A stretch of 64,000 nucleotides of DNA, taken from positions 372,001 through 436,000 of the forward strand of contig NZ_JAERQG010000001.1 in the NCBI RefSeq assembly GCF_016734805.1, given 5' to 3'. The notes below the pieces were generated by a model. The model worked only from the letters and a program-made list of their open reading frames with translations. It did not search any database and was not told the DNA's origin. This DNA is from Marivirga atlantica (GTDB lineage Bacteria; Bacteroidota; Bacteroidia; Cytophagales; Cyclobacteriaceae). Below are positions 53,124 through 62,075 of this stretch, one piece after another; position 1 is the stretch's first letter, and each line of letters begins with the position of its first letter. Both the position numbers and the translations under genes were made by a program.

Positions 53124-54152
53124 TTATTTGCTAGAATGTTCCTTCACCACATTAATAAAATGCTTCACCTTATCAGGATTAATATCCGGATATAAGCCAT
53201 GACCTAAATTGGCTATATACTTATCTCTACCGAAGGCATCAAGCATGTTTTTTGTGTTTTTTGTGATGCTATCATAATCCCCATAAAGAGCGCAAGGATC
53301 CAGATTACCCTGAAGTGTCTTATCTCCTACTCTTTTTCTTGATTGCACAGGATCAAGCGTCCAATCTAGTCCAATGGTATTGTAAGATAATTCAGCGAGG
53401 CTTTCAAGCACATAATGTGCATCCTTGGCAAAAATAGTTTTAGGCACTTCTTCTATAGCCTCTCCGATTTGCTTAATGTATGGGATGGCAAACTCATTGT
53501 ATTGCTGTGGCGATAAAATGCCTGCCCAGCTATCAAAAACCTGTAGCATATCAGCACCGGCCATTACCTGAGCTTTCAAATAATTGATAGTACTATCCGT
53601 AATCATTTGAAGAAGCTTATGCGAAAGCTGTGGATTAGTATACAGCATAGCCTTGGCTTTAGAGAAAGTTTTACTTCCTCCTCCTTCAATCATGTAAGCA
53701 AAAATGGTCCAGGGTGCACCAGCAAAACCAATTAAAGGAACTCTGCCGTTTAAATCGTTCTTTACTATTTTAATGGCCTCAGTAACATAGCTCAAGCTTT
53801 CTTCTACATTAGCCACTCTAAGGTTGGCAAGGTCACTCTCCGTTTCAACAGTTTTAGGAAAATGTGGCCCTCGTTTTTCTACCATCTCATAGGGTAACCC
53901 CATAGCTTCCGGTATTACCAATATGTCAGAAAATATAATGGCTGCATCTACTCCTAATAAATCAACGGGCTGAATAGTCACCTCTGCTGCTAATTCAGGC
54001 GTTTGAGCCAGCTCTATAAAGCCGCTCAATTTATTCCTCACAGCTCTATATTCAGGAAGAATTCTTCCTGCTTGTCTCATCAACCAAACCGGTGTGCGTT
54101 CAACTTTCTCTCCCCTTGCTGCGCGTAATACTAAGTCGTTTTGAAATACCAT
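53124..54152 (-). CDS. hemE: Uroporphyrinogen decarboxylase
   Basis: HemE removes four carboxyl groups from uroporphyrinogen III to give coproporphyrinogen III in haem synthesis. The 342-residue enzyme begins with the conserved [18 protein letters not shown] (about 19-36), has [19 protein letters not shown] (about 142-160) and the C-terminal [15 protein letters not shown]. It has a -7 box only 4 bases before the ATG. It is followed by the small Cys-rich lipoprotein gene downstream on the same strand; the rest of the haem pathway is not in the window. Confidence 0.94.
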   Translation of the reverse strand: MVFQNDLVLRAARGEKVERTPVWLMRQAGRILPEYRAVRNKLSGFIELAQTPELAAEVTIQPVDLLGVDAAIIFSDILVIPEAMGLPYEMVEKRGPHFPKTVETESDLANLRVANVEESLSYVTEAIKIVKNDLNGRVPLIGFAGAPWTIFAYMIEGGGSKTFSKAKAMLYTNPQLSHKLLQMITDSTINYLKAQVMAGADMLQVFDSWAGILSPQQYNEFAIPYIKQIGEAIEEVPKTIFAKDAHYVLESLAELSYNTIGLDWTLDPVQSRKRVGDKTLQGNLDPCALYGDYDSITKNTKNMLDAFGRDKYIANLGHGLYPDINPDKVKHFINVVKEHSSK

Positions 54153-54156
54153 GCTG

Positions 54157-54164
54157 CAAATATA
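54157..54164 (-). promoter_or_regulatory. Candidate -7 box of hemE, 4 bases from its ATG
   Basis: The minus strand reads TATATTTG, a match to TAnnTTTG, and only CAGC separates it from the ATG. Transcription would start at or next to the start codon, giving a leaderless mRNA. Confidence 0.35.
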
Positions 54165-54248
54165 AAAGCATATTATCAGAGACTTTATTCAAATCATAAA
54201 CTTTTATGTTTATTTGCCGATTAATAAGTAGAAGAAAAGATAAACATC

Positions 54249-55163
54249 ATGGCAATATTATTTAATGACTTCAAAGAGTGGAAAGCATATTGTGAGGAGA
54301 AGAAACTCAAACTATATGAGCCTGTGCTTGAATACGAAGCTGACCAGAAAGGAAATGAGGAAGAAGCTGTTTGGAAAGGTCTTCAGCAAGCCTATGATGT
54401 AATGCGCGATGCTGTAAAAACAGGCCTTGAAGAGGACATGACTTCCCGCTCTGGCATGGTTAATAATGGTGCAAAAAAAGTTTATCAAAACCCTTTGACC
54501 GTGCTGGACCCGCATTTTCAGAAGCTGATTGCAAGAGCCTTGGCTGCAAAGGAAGTAAACTCATGTATGGGTAGAGTTGTGGCCGCACCTACAGCTGGTG
54601 CCAGCGGCATCCTTCCTGGAACTATGTATACGCTCCAGGAAATCCATGACTTGTCGGATAGAAAAATATTGGAAGGTCTTTTAGTCGGAGCAGGAATTGC
54701 ACTGATAATTGAGCAAAAAGCATCATTGGCAGGTGCAGTGGGTGGTTGCCAGGCAGAAACAGGAAGTGCTGCAGCAATGGCAGCTGGTGCAATAGTTTAT
54801 TGCCTTGGAGGTGATGTTGACCAAATATTTAATGCTGTTGCTATTACCATTCAGTGTATGCTTGGTTTGGTATGCGACCCTGTAGCTGGCCTGGTAGAAG
54901 TGCCGTGTGTAGTAAGAAATGCTAGTGCTGCTGCCATAGCCAACTCTTCTGCTCAAATTGCCCTTTCTAATGTGAGTGGTGTTATTCCTGTAGATGAATG
55001 TGTAGATGCATTAGGTGAAGTTGGCAATAGCATGGAATCTCGCTACAAAGAAACCGCTATGGGTGGATTGGCCGCCACACTTACTGGACAGCAAATATCT
55101 AAAAGGGTATTAATTCAGGATATTGAAATGCTTGAAGATGAGGATAGCGAGGAGCAACAATAA
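54249..55163 (+). CDS. sdaAA: L-serine dehydratase, iron-sulfur-dependent, alpha subunit
   Basis: The alpha subunit carries the [4Fe-4S] cluster that deaminates L-serine to pyruvate and ammonia. The 304-residue protein has MGRVVAAPTAGASGILPGT (about 103-121), AGAVGGCQAETGSAAAMAAG (about 161-180) and CDPVAGLVEVPCVVRNA (about 217-233), with the cluster cysteines. It corresponds to the alpha chain of the two-chain Gram-positive type; no beta-chain gene lies beside it. Its terminator (55195-55238) lies inside the convergent exchanger gene. Confidence 0.9.
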   Translation: MAILFNDFKEWKAYCEEKKLKLYEPVLEYEADQKGNEEEAVWKGLQQAYDVMRDAVKTGLEEDMTSRSGMVNNGAKKVYQNPLTVLDPHFQKLIARALAAKEVNSCMGRVVAAPTAGASGILPGTMYTLQEIHDLSDRKILEGLLVGAGIALIIEQKASLAGAVGGCQAETGSAAAMAAGAIVYCLGGDVDQIFNAVAITIQCMLGLVCDPVAGLVEVPCVVRNASAAAIANSSAQIALSNVSGVIPVDECVDALGEVGNSMESRYKETAMGGLAATLTGQQISKRVLIQDIEMLEDEDSEEQQ

Positions 55164-56120
55164 TTACATAATTACATTTATAGTGTAGTAGACGTAGACC
55201 GCTAAAAGAATTAAACCTTCATAGCGGTCTATTTTTTTGTTAAAGGCCATAAATGGAAACAACACCAAGGTAATGGCTAGCATCCAAATCATATCTGAAT
55301 TAAGAATTACTGAGCTCACTACTATTTCTTCAATGATACTGGTAATACCTAGAATGGACAGTATGTTGAAAATATTAGACCCCATCAAATTACCCAGCGC
55401 TAAATCTGTCTCTTTTTTGAAGGCCGCCACGATAGAGGTAACTAATTCAGGTAAGCTAGTTCCAAGTGCAACAACGGTTATACCAACAATTCTTTCACTT
55501 ACACCAAGGTAGATTGCCAAATCTTTCGCACTATTTACAAACCAATCGGAGCCATAATAAAGCCCTGCTCCTCCTATTGCTATCAGGCCTAGTTCTTTCC
55601 AAATTTTTGAAGACTTGTTTATGCTATCTTCACTAACTTCAATCCCCAAACTCTCAATAGCAATATTGTTTTTTCTTGACCTTCTGATAATAAAGATGAC
55701 ATATAATACCAGAATTACTAGAAAGACAACGCCTTCATAATTATCGACCAATCCTTCTCTAACAACAAAATAAAGTAATAGAGAAGAGCCCATTGTCATA
55801 GGCCAGTCAATCTTAATACTATCGGAATTTACTGGTATTGGTGCTATCAGCGAGGTAATACCTAATACCAGGGCAAGATTGCAAATGTTTGACCCTATAA
55901 CATTGCCCATGGTAATGTCCGGACTGCCTGTTAAAGCTGCCTGAACACTTATGAGTAACTCAGGTGCAGATGTACCAAAAGCCACTATGGTAACTCCTAC
56001 TACAAGTGGAGAAATTTTAAACCTTAATGCTATTCTGGAGGCTCCACGAACTAATAAATCACCTCCTATAATAAGGGTAACCAGACCAACTAAGAGCAAT
56101 ATGGTATTACTTAACGGCAT
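55164..56120 (-). CDS. Calcium/sodium antiporter (CaCA family, YrbG-like)
   Basis: The 318-residue membrane protein has about ten helices in two inverted halves. Each half carries an alpha repeat: FGTSAPELLISVQAALTGSP (about 48-67) with GNVIGSNICN, and ALGTSLPELVTSIVAAFKKE (about 222-241) with GNLMGSNIFN. These acidic GTSxPE motifs bind Ca2+ and Na+. Its start overlaps the upp stop by one base, so upp and this gene form an operon. Its stop is directly next to the sdaAA stop, and its final codons contain the sdaAA terminator. Confidence 0.9.
   Translation of the reverse strand: MPLSNTILLLVGLVTLIIGGDLLVRGASRIALRFKISPLVVGVTIVAFGTSAPELLISVQAALTGSPDITMGNVIGSNICNLALVLGITSLIAPIPVNSDSIKIDWPMTMGSSLLLYFVVREGLVDNYEGVVFLVILVLYVIFIIRRSRKNNIAIESLGIEVSEDSINKSSKIWKELGLIAIGGAGLYYGSDWFVNSAKDLAIYLGVSERIVGITVVALGTSLPELVTSIVAAFKKETDLALGNLMGSNIFNILSILGITSIIEEIVVSSVILNSDMIWMLAITLVLFPFMAFNKKIDRYEGLILLAVYVYYTINVIM
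55195..55238 (+). terminator. sdaAA terminator located inside the convergent antiporter gene
   Basis: TAGACCGCT pairs perfectly with AGCGGTCTA across a 19-base loop and is followed by seven T on the plus strand. It begins 32 bases after the sdaAA stop and overlaps roughly the last 11-25 codons of the antiporter gene on the other strand. Confidence 0.78.
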
Positions 56121-56770
56121 TAATTTGTGTGCTTGGCACCATAGCTTAAATCCCCTGCATCTCCCAATCCTGGTAGAATGTACGATTTTTCGTTGAGCCC
56201 TCTATCTAAGGCGCCTAGAAATATTTGATAATTTACTTGTAAAGACTCTTCTAAATAACTGGCTGCTTCTGGGGTACCTATAGCACTTGCTATAAAAAAG
56301 CGTTCAGGTTTAGCAATTTTTTGAATATGGTTAACAGCCTCCACTAATGATTTGCCTGTTGCCAACATCGGGTCAACCAAAAGTACCGTTTTCCCTTCCA
56401 TTGGCGGTAGTGCTTCATATCCCATTGCAATTTCAAACTCCGTTTCGGATTGGTGTTTACGATAAGCGCCAATAAAGCCTGAGTCAGCATGGTCAAAAAC
56501 ATTGAGAAAGCCCTGGTGAAATGGCAAGCCTGCTCTTAACACGCTTATAATTACCGGAAACTCATGCAACAGCTGCACCTGAGTAGTTTCTAACGGAGTG
56601 TTTATTTGTTTTGTCTGATAATAAAGAGATTTTGAAATTTCGTAAGCCAGCAATTCGGCTATTCTTTCAAGGTTCCTACGAAATCTTAAACGATCCTTTT
56701 GTATGGCCTCTTCTCTAAGTTCAGCCAAAAAATGGTTAGCAATGCTATTTTCTTTGTTTAAAATAAACAT
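56120..56770 (-). CDS. upp: Uracil phosphoribosyltransferase
   Basis: Upp salvages uracil with PRPP to make UMP. The 216-residue protein has the PRPP motif VLLVDPMLATGKSLVEAV (about 130-147), the uracil-binding end GALDRGLNEKSYILPGLGDA (about 182-201) and FPVIISVLRAGLPFHQGFL (about 71-89). The length is normal. It is the first gene of a two-gene unit with the Na/Ca antiporter. Together with guaB, hpt and adk it makes this region rich in nucleotide metabolism. Confidence 0.94.
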   Translation of the reverse strand: MFILNKENSIANHFLAELREEAIQKDRLRFRRNLERIAELLAYEISKSLYYQTKQINTPLETTQVQLLHEFPVIISVLRAGLPFHQGFLNVFDHADSGFIGAYRKHQSETEFEIAMGYEALPPMEGKTVLLVDPMLATGKSLVEAVNHIQKIAKPERFFIASAIGTPEAASYLEESLQVNYQIFLGALDRGLNEKSYILPGLGDAGDLSYGAKHTN

Positions 56771-56875
56771 TCAATGTGGTGGTTCTCGTAAGGTTGAATT
56801 CACTAAACCTAAAGATAAATTTATTTTTTATGAAATTAATTGAAAGAAATAATTATCCGCCTGCATAAAAGCCTT

Positions 56876-56883
56876 TACCTTTG
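56876..56883 (+). promoter_or_regulatory. Candidate -7 box for the M42 peptidase gene
   Basis: TACCTTTG matches TAnnTTTG and ends 6 bases before the ATG at 56890, suggesting a nearly leaderless transcript. A TTG lies 33 bases upstream (56840-56842), none at the usual spacing. Confidence 0.35.
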
Positions 56884-56889
56884 CAGCCT

Positions 56890-57807
56890 ATGGATTATTC
56901 ATTGCTCAAAACGCTATGTGAAACTCATGCTCCTTCGGGTGAAGAACATACCATGAAGGCATTTCTTCTGGATTATATTAACAATCACCAGAGGAACTGG
57001 AAGGTACAACCCAAGTTAATATATGGCTCAGAATTGCAAGATTGCCTGGTATTAGTTTTTGGAGAACCCAGAACGGCAGTATATGCACATATGGATTCTA
57101 TTGGGTTTACAGTTAGGTATGAAAATCAACTGGTACCCATTGGAGGACCTGAGGCAAAAAGCGGTTATAAATTAAGCGGTAAAGACTCTTTAGGACCAAT
57201 TGCCTGCGAACTGGATGTTAACGATGAAGGTCAGGTTTTCTATAAATTCGGCAGAGGTATTGATACTGGTACCAGTTTAACATTTGAGTGCGACTTTAGA
57301 GAAACAGGCGAATACATCCAATCTTGTTATTTAGACAACAGACTAGGTATTTTTAATTGTCTCAAATTAGCTGAAACACTTGAAAACGGAATGATCATTT
57401 TCTCCTGTTGGGAAGAACATGGAGGTGGAACTGTTCCGTTTCTGGCCAAACTCATGTATGAGCAATACAAGGTTAAACAAGCTCTAATTGCTGACATTAC
57501 ATGGGTAACTGAAGGTGTTCAGCATGGAAAAGGTGTAGCTATTTCTATGCGAGATAGAAATGTGCCTCGCCAAACATTCATCAGAAAAATAATTGATATA
57601 GCTACTGATAGCAATATTCCTTTTCAGCTTGAGGTTGAAGCTTCTGGTTCAAGTGATGGCCGAGAGTTACAACAATCACCTTACCCTATTGATTGGTGCT
57701 TTGTTGGTGCACCAGAAGACAATGTACACTCACCGGATGAAAAGGTTCATAAAAAGGACATAGAGGCTATGATATCTCTCTATCGTAAGCTTATGTCTGC
57801 CTTATAA
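56890..57807 (+). CDS. M42/M28-like metallopeptidase (glutamyl aminopeptidase type)
   Basis: From the ATG at 56890 the product is 305 residues. The metal ligands of the MH clan are visible: the His of AVYAHMDSIGFTV (about 62-74), the Asp of YLDNRLGIFN (about 153-162), the EE of SCWEEHGGG (about 178-186), ADITWV and the final His in EDNVHSPDEKVHKKD. It is shorter than the usual M42 length of about 350. It probably trims N-terminal residues from peptides in the cytoplasm. A TTG at 56881 is open but overlaps the promoter box. It precedes hpt by 14 bases. Confidence 0.82.
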   Translation: MDYSLLKTLCETHAPSGEEHTMKAFLLDYINNHQRNWKVQPKLIYGSELQDCLVLVFGEPRTAVYAHMDSIGFTVRYENQLVPIGGPEAKSGYKLSGKDSLGPIACELDVNDEGQVFYKFGRGIDTGTSLTFECDFRETGEYIQSCYLDNRLGIFNCLKLAETLENGMIIFSCWEEHGGGTVPFLAKLMYEQYKVKQALIADITWVTEGVQHGKGVAISMRDRNVPRQTFIRKIIDIATDSNIPFQLEVEASGSSDGRELQQSPYPIDWCFVGAPEDNVHSPDEKVHKKDIEAMISLYRKLMSAL

Positions 57808-57821
57808 TTTGATAGTATTCT

Positions 57822-58358
57822 ATGATTACATTAAAAGATAAAAGCTTTGTACCCTACTTAAGTGATGTACAAATTCAGAATCGCATTAAGGAAATGGGAG
57901 AAACGCTCAGAAAAGATTACGAAGGTAAGAACCCTCTTTTCATATGTGTGCTAAACGGTGCATTTGTATTTTCTGCAGATTTAATCCGTGCGCTAAAAAT
58001 GGATGTCGAAATCACTTTTATTAGGGTTTCATCATATGATGAAATGCAATCCACAGGAAATGTAAAAGAGCTGCTTGGTTTAAAAGAAAACATTTTTGGG
58101 CGTGACATTGTGCTTATTGAAGATATAGTAGATAGCGGAATTACCTTATCACATCTCGAAGAGGTATTTAATGATTTAGGCCCTAAGTCTGTAAAGGTTG
58201 TTTCGCTACTTCACAAACCCGAGTCACAAACAAAGGCGAAAACTCCTGATTATATCGGCTTCTCTATTCCTTCAAAGTTTGTTGTGGGTTATGGCCTTGA
58301 TTATGATGGTTTAGGACGTGGTTTGCCTGAAATTTATCAATTGCATCAAGATGCTTAA
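57822..58358 (+). CDS. hpt: Hypoxanthine phosphoribosyltransferase
   Basis: Hpt converts hypoxanthine or guanine plus PRPP into IMP or GMP. The 178-residue protein has FICVLNGAFVFSADLIRAL (about 40-58), the PRPP loop VLIEDIVDSGITL (about 99-111) and KFVVGYGLDYDGLGRGLPEI (about 152-171). It begins 14 bases after the M42 peptidase gene and probably shares its transcript. adk follows, separated by a possible promoter. Confidence 0.93.
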   Translation: MITLKDKSFVPYLSDVQIQNRIKEMGETLRKDYEGKNPLFICVLNGAFVFSADLIRALKMDVEITFIRVSSYDEMQSTGNVKELLGLKENIFGRDIVLIEDIVDSGITLSHLEEVFNDLGPKSVKVVSLLHKPESQTKAKTPDYIGFSIPSKFVVGYGLDYDGLGRGLPEIYQLHQDA

Positions 58359-58376
58359 TATTCTATAGAAATCTCT

Positions 58377-58384
58377 TATCTTTG
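58377..58384 (+). promoter_or_regulatory. Candidate -7 box of adk
   Basis: TATCTTTG matches TAnnTTTG and lies 19 bases before the adk ATG. A TTG lies 33 bases further upstream at 58341-58343, and none at the usual spacing. Confidence 0.35.
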
Positions 58385-58403
58385 ATGTTTCAATAATAAA
58401 AAT

Positions 58404-58979
58404 ATGCTAAATATTATTTTATTTGGCCCTCCAGGGGCGGGAAAAGGCACGCAGAGCGAGAAGATAATCAACAAATATAATCTTACACATATTGCTACCG
58501 GAGACTTGTTCCGTAAGCATTTAGGAGAGGGAACCGAGTTGGGTAAGCTTGCTCAAAAATACATGGATGAAGGTAACCTTGTTCCTGATCAGGTTGTGAT
58601 AGGCATGGTGGATGAAAAGCTTAAAGAAGGAGCCAATAGTAATGGCTTTATTTTCGATGGCTTTCCAAGAACAGTTCCTCAAGCTCAAGCCCTTGAAACT
58701 TTGCTTGAAGAAAAAGGTGAATCTATAAATGGCATGATTGCCCTTGATGTTCCTGAAGAAGAATTAAAGAAGAGAATAAAAGAAAGAGGTAAAACCTCTG
58801 GTCGTGCTGATGATCAGGACGAGAATAAAATAGAAAACAGAATTAAAGTTTATCTAGACGAAACATTGCCTGTTGCTAACTACTTCGATCAAAAAGATAA
58901 GTTTGTAAAAATTAATGGCGTTGGTAGTATTGATGAAATTTTTAATAACATTTGTGACCAGGTAGATAGACTGAAATAG
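58404..58979 (+). CDS. adk: Adenylate kinase
   Basis: Adk interconverts ATP, ADP and AMP. The 191-residue enzyme has the P-loop FGPPGAGKGTQSEKI (about 6-20), the AMP-binding region FDGFPRTVPQAQAL (about 83-96) and the short LID segment KTSGRADDQDENKIENR (about 127-143), so it is the short, zinc-free form. It is followed by a terminator and then by the GH16 gene, whereas the usual neighbour obgE lies 3.9 kb away. Confidence 0.95.
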   Translation: MLNIILFGPPGAGKGTQSEKIINKYNLTHIATGDLFRKHLGEGTELGKLAQKYMDEGNLVPDQVVIGMVDEKLKEGANSNGFIFDGFPRTVPQAQALETLLEEKGESINGMIALDVPEEELKKRIKERGKTSGRADDQDENKIENRIKVYLDETLPVANYFDQKDKFVKINGVGSIDEIFNNICDQVDRLK

Positions 58980-59006
58980 TATTATTCTACTTTTAAATTA
59001 TTATTT

Positions 59007-59033
59007 AAGCCTCAGTTATTGGGGCTTTTTTTA
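59007..59033 (+). terminator. Rho-independent terminator of adk
   Basis: AAGCCTC pairs with GGGGCTT (one T-G pair) over a 7-base loop, followed by seven T, 28 bases after the adk stop. Confidence 0.75.
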
Positions 59034-59181
59034 TGCTCTTACTGTTAAACTCATCTTTATAATGATGTATGTTTGATGTAATAAACACGCTCCTCTTCAA
59101 CAAATACTCTATTTTTCATCTTAATGAATACTTCTGATTTTAAATGCTGATGTATTTATGTTGTAGTACTATATTTTGATG

Positions 59182-59191
59182 CCACATGTGG
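59182..59191. promoter_or_regulatory. Perfect palindrome upstream of the GH16 gene
   Basis: CCACATGTGG is a perfect 10-base palindrome whose centre lies exactly 30 bases upstream of the centre of the LacI-type operator, that is about three helical turns away on the same face. It may bind a second regulator. The function is inferred from position only. Confidence 0.3.
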
Positions 59192-59209
59192 TCTTTTGAA
59201 TTTTAAAAA

Positions 59210-59223
59210 CGCAAACGTTTGCG
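59210..59223. promoter_or_regulatory. LacI-family operator in front of the GH16 gene
   Basis: CGCAAACGTTTGCG is a perfect 14-base palindrome with a central CG, the hallmark of LacI/GalR-family binding sites. It lies 25 bases before the GH16 start. This suggests repression by a sugar-responsive LacI-type regulator; none is encoded in the window. Confidence 0.65.
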
Positions 59224-59248
59224 AAATTTCTAACCAAAAACCACACAA

Positions 59249-62029
59249 ATGAAAACGTTAAATTTTTATGAAAAGGCACTGCAGATCAGACTTTCAGTTA
59301 TCTGTATTTGTGCTTCTATCTTTTTCGCTAACACCACCAATGCTCAGGTTGGTAATGTTATATGGGAAGACAACTTCAACAGTTTAAACACCAATATATG
59401 GCAGCCTGATATAGGAGATGGCTGTGACATCGGTCTTTGCGGCTGGGGAAACCAAGAATTACAATCCTATCAATCTGACAATGTATACATAGCCGATGTA
59501 CCAGGCGAACCAGGTAATAAGGCCCTAGTTTTGGAGGCAAGACAGGAAAACGCTGGAAGCCGAGCCTTCACTTCAGGTAAAGTAACCACCGATAAGCGCC
59601 TGTCTATTCATTACGGACTTGTAGAAGTAAGAGTCCGGGTACCCAACTTGCAACAAGGCCTCTGGCCTGCCGCCTGGTTGTTAGGTACTGCTAACATCAC
59701 CTGGCCCGGAAAAGGCGAAATCGATATGATGGAAATGGGCTTTAGCCAGGCAGCAAGAAATCAGCAGCAAGAACCAAGTTCAACAGTGAACAACTATGTG
59801 GGTGCTAACGCATTTTTCTCTACACCTGATGGCGGAGTTGGTAACATAGCCTATGATGTTGACTACAACCAGCCTTATGTGGCAGCCACTCCATTAAACG
59901 ATAGATTTGTAACCTACAGAATATATTGGGAACCTACGCAGCTAAGATTTACGGTTGTAGATAATGGAAATGAATACGACTTATACACCAACCCTTTACC
60001 AATTAACCCTGATGGTGTTACCTCTGCTTTTTCTAAACCTTTTTATATGTTGCTCAACCTGGCTGTTGGCGGTACGCTACCAGGTGTAACTTCAAACGGT
60101 GGAATCACAGCACCTCTTCCTGGTAAAATGTATGTTGATTATGTGAGAGTTTCCGAATGGAATGGCCATGGCAGCGTTGAGTTTGATTATGGACAGCTTA
60201 CACCAGAAAATGGTCGTTTTGGAGTATTTACAGATGACACCTCTATTAATAACCAGCTCAACTTAGGTGTTGATGGAGAGGTATACGCATGGGGTGGCAC
60301 AGTACAGGAAGGAAATATTCCGCCTTATGAAGGAAACAACGTAATCGCTTGGAATACAGTTAACGCCAACAGCTGGTTTGGTGGTGGAGTTGTTTCACTC
60401 AATGGTAAAGATATGTCCAATTATGTAGAAAACGGTAGCCTGAAATTCAGGATTAAAATCCCTGCTGATGTTTCTTTTAGAATTGGTATTACAGACAACT
60501 ATACGAACGAGGAATACATTGAATTTCCTGCAGGACAAACAAAATATGGCCTGGTAAGAAATGGTGAGTGGGGACAGGTTGAAATACCACTAGAGGATTA
60601 TACAGGCCTTTTGGCATTTCAAAATATTAATTACCTCTTCACAATAGTAAGTGTTGATGGTGCATTACCATCAAACACATTTCAGTTTGCTATTGACGAT
60701 ATTGTTTGGGATGATGGCAATGCAACAACACCTGTAGTGAGTAGCATTACGGTAAGTCCTTCAAATAACACCATCACCGATGGTGAATCGTTACAATTCA
60801 GTGCAAGCGCGTTGGATCAATTCGGAAACCCAATAAACACGAGCTTTAGTTGGTCTGCTTCATCAGGAAGCATTACTTCGAATGGATTGTTTACTGCTAA
60901 TGGAGATGGCAATATTACTATCACCGCAAGTAGCAATGGTATAAATGGCACTACCTCAATTAATGTATTACCACTTCCAACAGGAACAGCCATTCCTGCC
61001 ATAATTGAAGCAGAAGATTACAATGAAGGTGGAGAAGGAGTTGGTTATCACGATTTAACAGCAGGAAATACTGGAGGCGCTTATAGAAACGAAGATGTAG
61101 ACATAGAAAACACCGGTGACGCTAGCGGAGCATATAATGTGGGATGGATTGATGCTACAGAATGGCTCGAATACACCGTTAACGCTACGGCTAATACCGG
61201 CCTCTATGATTTCGCTTTTAGAGTGGCTTCTCCTAACGGAAACGGTCGTTTTCACATGGAGCTTGATGGTACGGATGTAACGGGCACATTAGTAGTTCCT
61301 AACACAGGAAGCTGGCAGAACTATATTGATGTAACCGCAGAAGACATTAACGTTACTCAAGGTACTCACTCAATAAGATTGGTATTTGAAGCGAGCGGAT
61401 TAAACATCAATTATTTTGAAGCAGTTGAAGCAAGTAATACATCAACTGGATCATGCACACAAACAGCAGCCAATGGAGATTATAGCGTTCAAATATCCAC
61501 AGACTCTTCAAACCCGACACTAACTTTTATTCCGGAAAGAAGTGGGGTTGGTTCTCCAACTGCCATTTTGTATTACAGCACTAATCCTAATGCTACCTTT
61601 CCTGGTTATATGGTTACACCAAATACGCCTTTTAGTATAAATGCCTCACAGGGTGAAACAGTATATTTATATTATACTTATTCAGTACCTGAGGGTGGTG
61701 AAAGAAACACCTCTAACGATAGGCAAAGCTTTGTTGTTGGTAACTGTGGTAATAATAGCTCAAGAATGGTGCTTTCAAGTGATAAGGCAGTAAGACAATC
61801 CATAAAAGTTTATCCAAATCCCATTAAGAGTAAGTTAGTGGTGAATTTCACTAAGCTTGACTCATATCATAGCTTGAGTATTTATGATGTTCATGGCAAA
61901 ATGGTAGATAGCTTTAATGTTGACGGTATGCAATCGCTCACCATTGACACGAATCAATATCCTAAAGGATTCTACTTTATTGATGTTAAAGGCCCCGCTG
62001 GCCATGAGGTGGTTAAAGTTGTAAAGTAA
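59249..62029 (+). CDS. Secreted GH16 beta-glucanase with CBM6 and T9SS sorting domain
   Basis: The 926-residue enzyme has a signal peptide (about 1-32, ending TTNAQ), a GH16 domain (about 38-310) with the catalytic motif GEIDMMEMG (E157, D159, E162), a beta-sandwich carbohydrate-binding-like domain (about 312-490), a bacterial Ig-like domain (about 497-577), a CBM6 (about 583-727, AIIEAEDYNEGGEG), an unassigned domain and a T9SS sorting domain (about 850-926, VYPNPIKSKLVVNFTK). It probably cleaves laminarin or other beta-1,3-glucans outside the cell. A LacI-type operator precedes it and a strong terminator follows. Confidence 0.92.
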   Translation: MKTLNFYEKALQIRLSVICICASIFFANTTNAQVGNVIWEDNFNSLNTNIWQPDIGDGCDIGLCGWGNQELQSYQSDNVYIADVPGEPGNKALVLEARQENAGSRAFTSGKVTTDKRLSIHYGLVEVRVRVPNLQQGLWPAAWLLGTANITWPGKGEIDMMEMGFSQAARNQQQEPSSTVNNYVGANAFFSTPDGGVGNIAYDVDYNQPYVAATPLNDRFVTYRIYWEPTQLRFTVVDNGNEYDLYTNPLPINPDGVTSAFSKPFYMLLNLAVGGTLPGVTSNGGITAPLPGKMYVDYVRVSEWNGHGSVEFDYGQLTPENGRFGVFTDDTSINNQLNLGVDGEVYAWGGTVQEGNIPPYEGNNVIAWNTVNANSWFGGGVVSLNGKDMSNYVENGSLKFRIKIPADVSFRIGITDNYTNEEYIEFPAGQTKYGLVRNGEWGQVEIPLEDYTGLLAFQNINYLFTIVSVDGALPSNTFQFAIDDIVWDDGNATTPVVSSITVSPSNNTITDGESLQFSASALDQFGNPINTSFSWSASSGSITSNGLFTANGDGNITITASSNGINGTTSINVLPLPTGTAIPAIIEAEDYNEGGEGVGYHDLTAGNTGGAYRNEDVDIENTGDASGAYNVGWIDATEWLEYTVNATANTGLYDFAFRVASPNGNGRFHMELDGTDVTGTLVVPNTGSWQNYIDVTAEDINVTQGTHSIRLVFEASGLNINYFEAVEASNTSTGSCTQTAANGDYSVQISTDSSNPTLTFIPERSGVGSPTAILYYSTNPNATFPGYMVTPNTPFSINASQGETVYLYYTYSVPEGGERNTSNDRQSFVVGNCGNNSSRMVLSSDKAVRQSIKVYPNPIKSKLVVNFTKLDSYHSLSIYDVHGKMVDSFNVDGMQSLTIDTNQYPKGFYFIDVKGPAGHEVVKVVK

Positions 62030-62040
62030 AATGATTGATT

Positions 62041-62075
62041 TGGTGGGCTCCAATCTTAAGGAGCTCACCATTTTT
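62041..62075 (+). terminator. Rho-independent terminator of the GH16 gene
   Basis: TGGTGGGCTCC pairs with GGAGCTCACCA (one G-T pair) over an 8-base loop, followed by five T. It touches the stop of the convergent lipoprotein gene. Confidence 0.75.
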
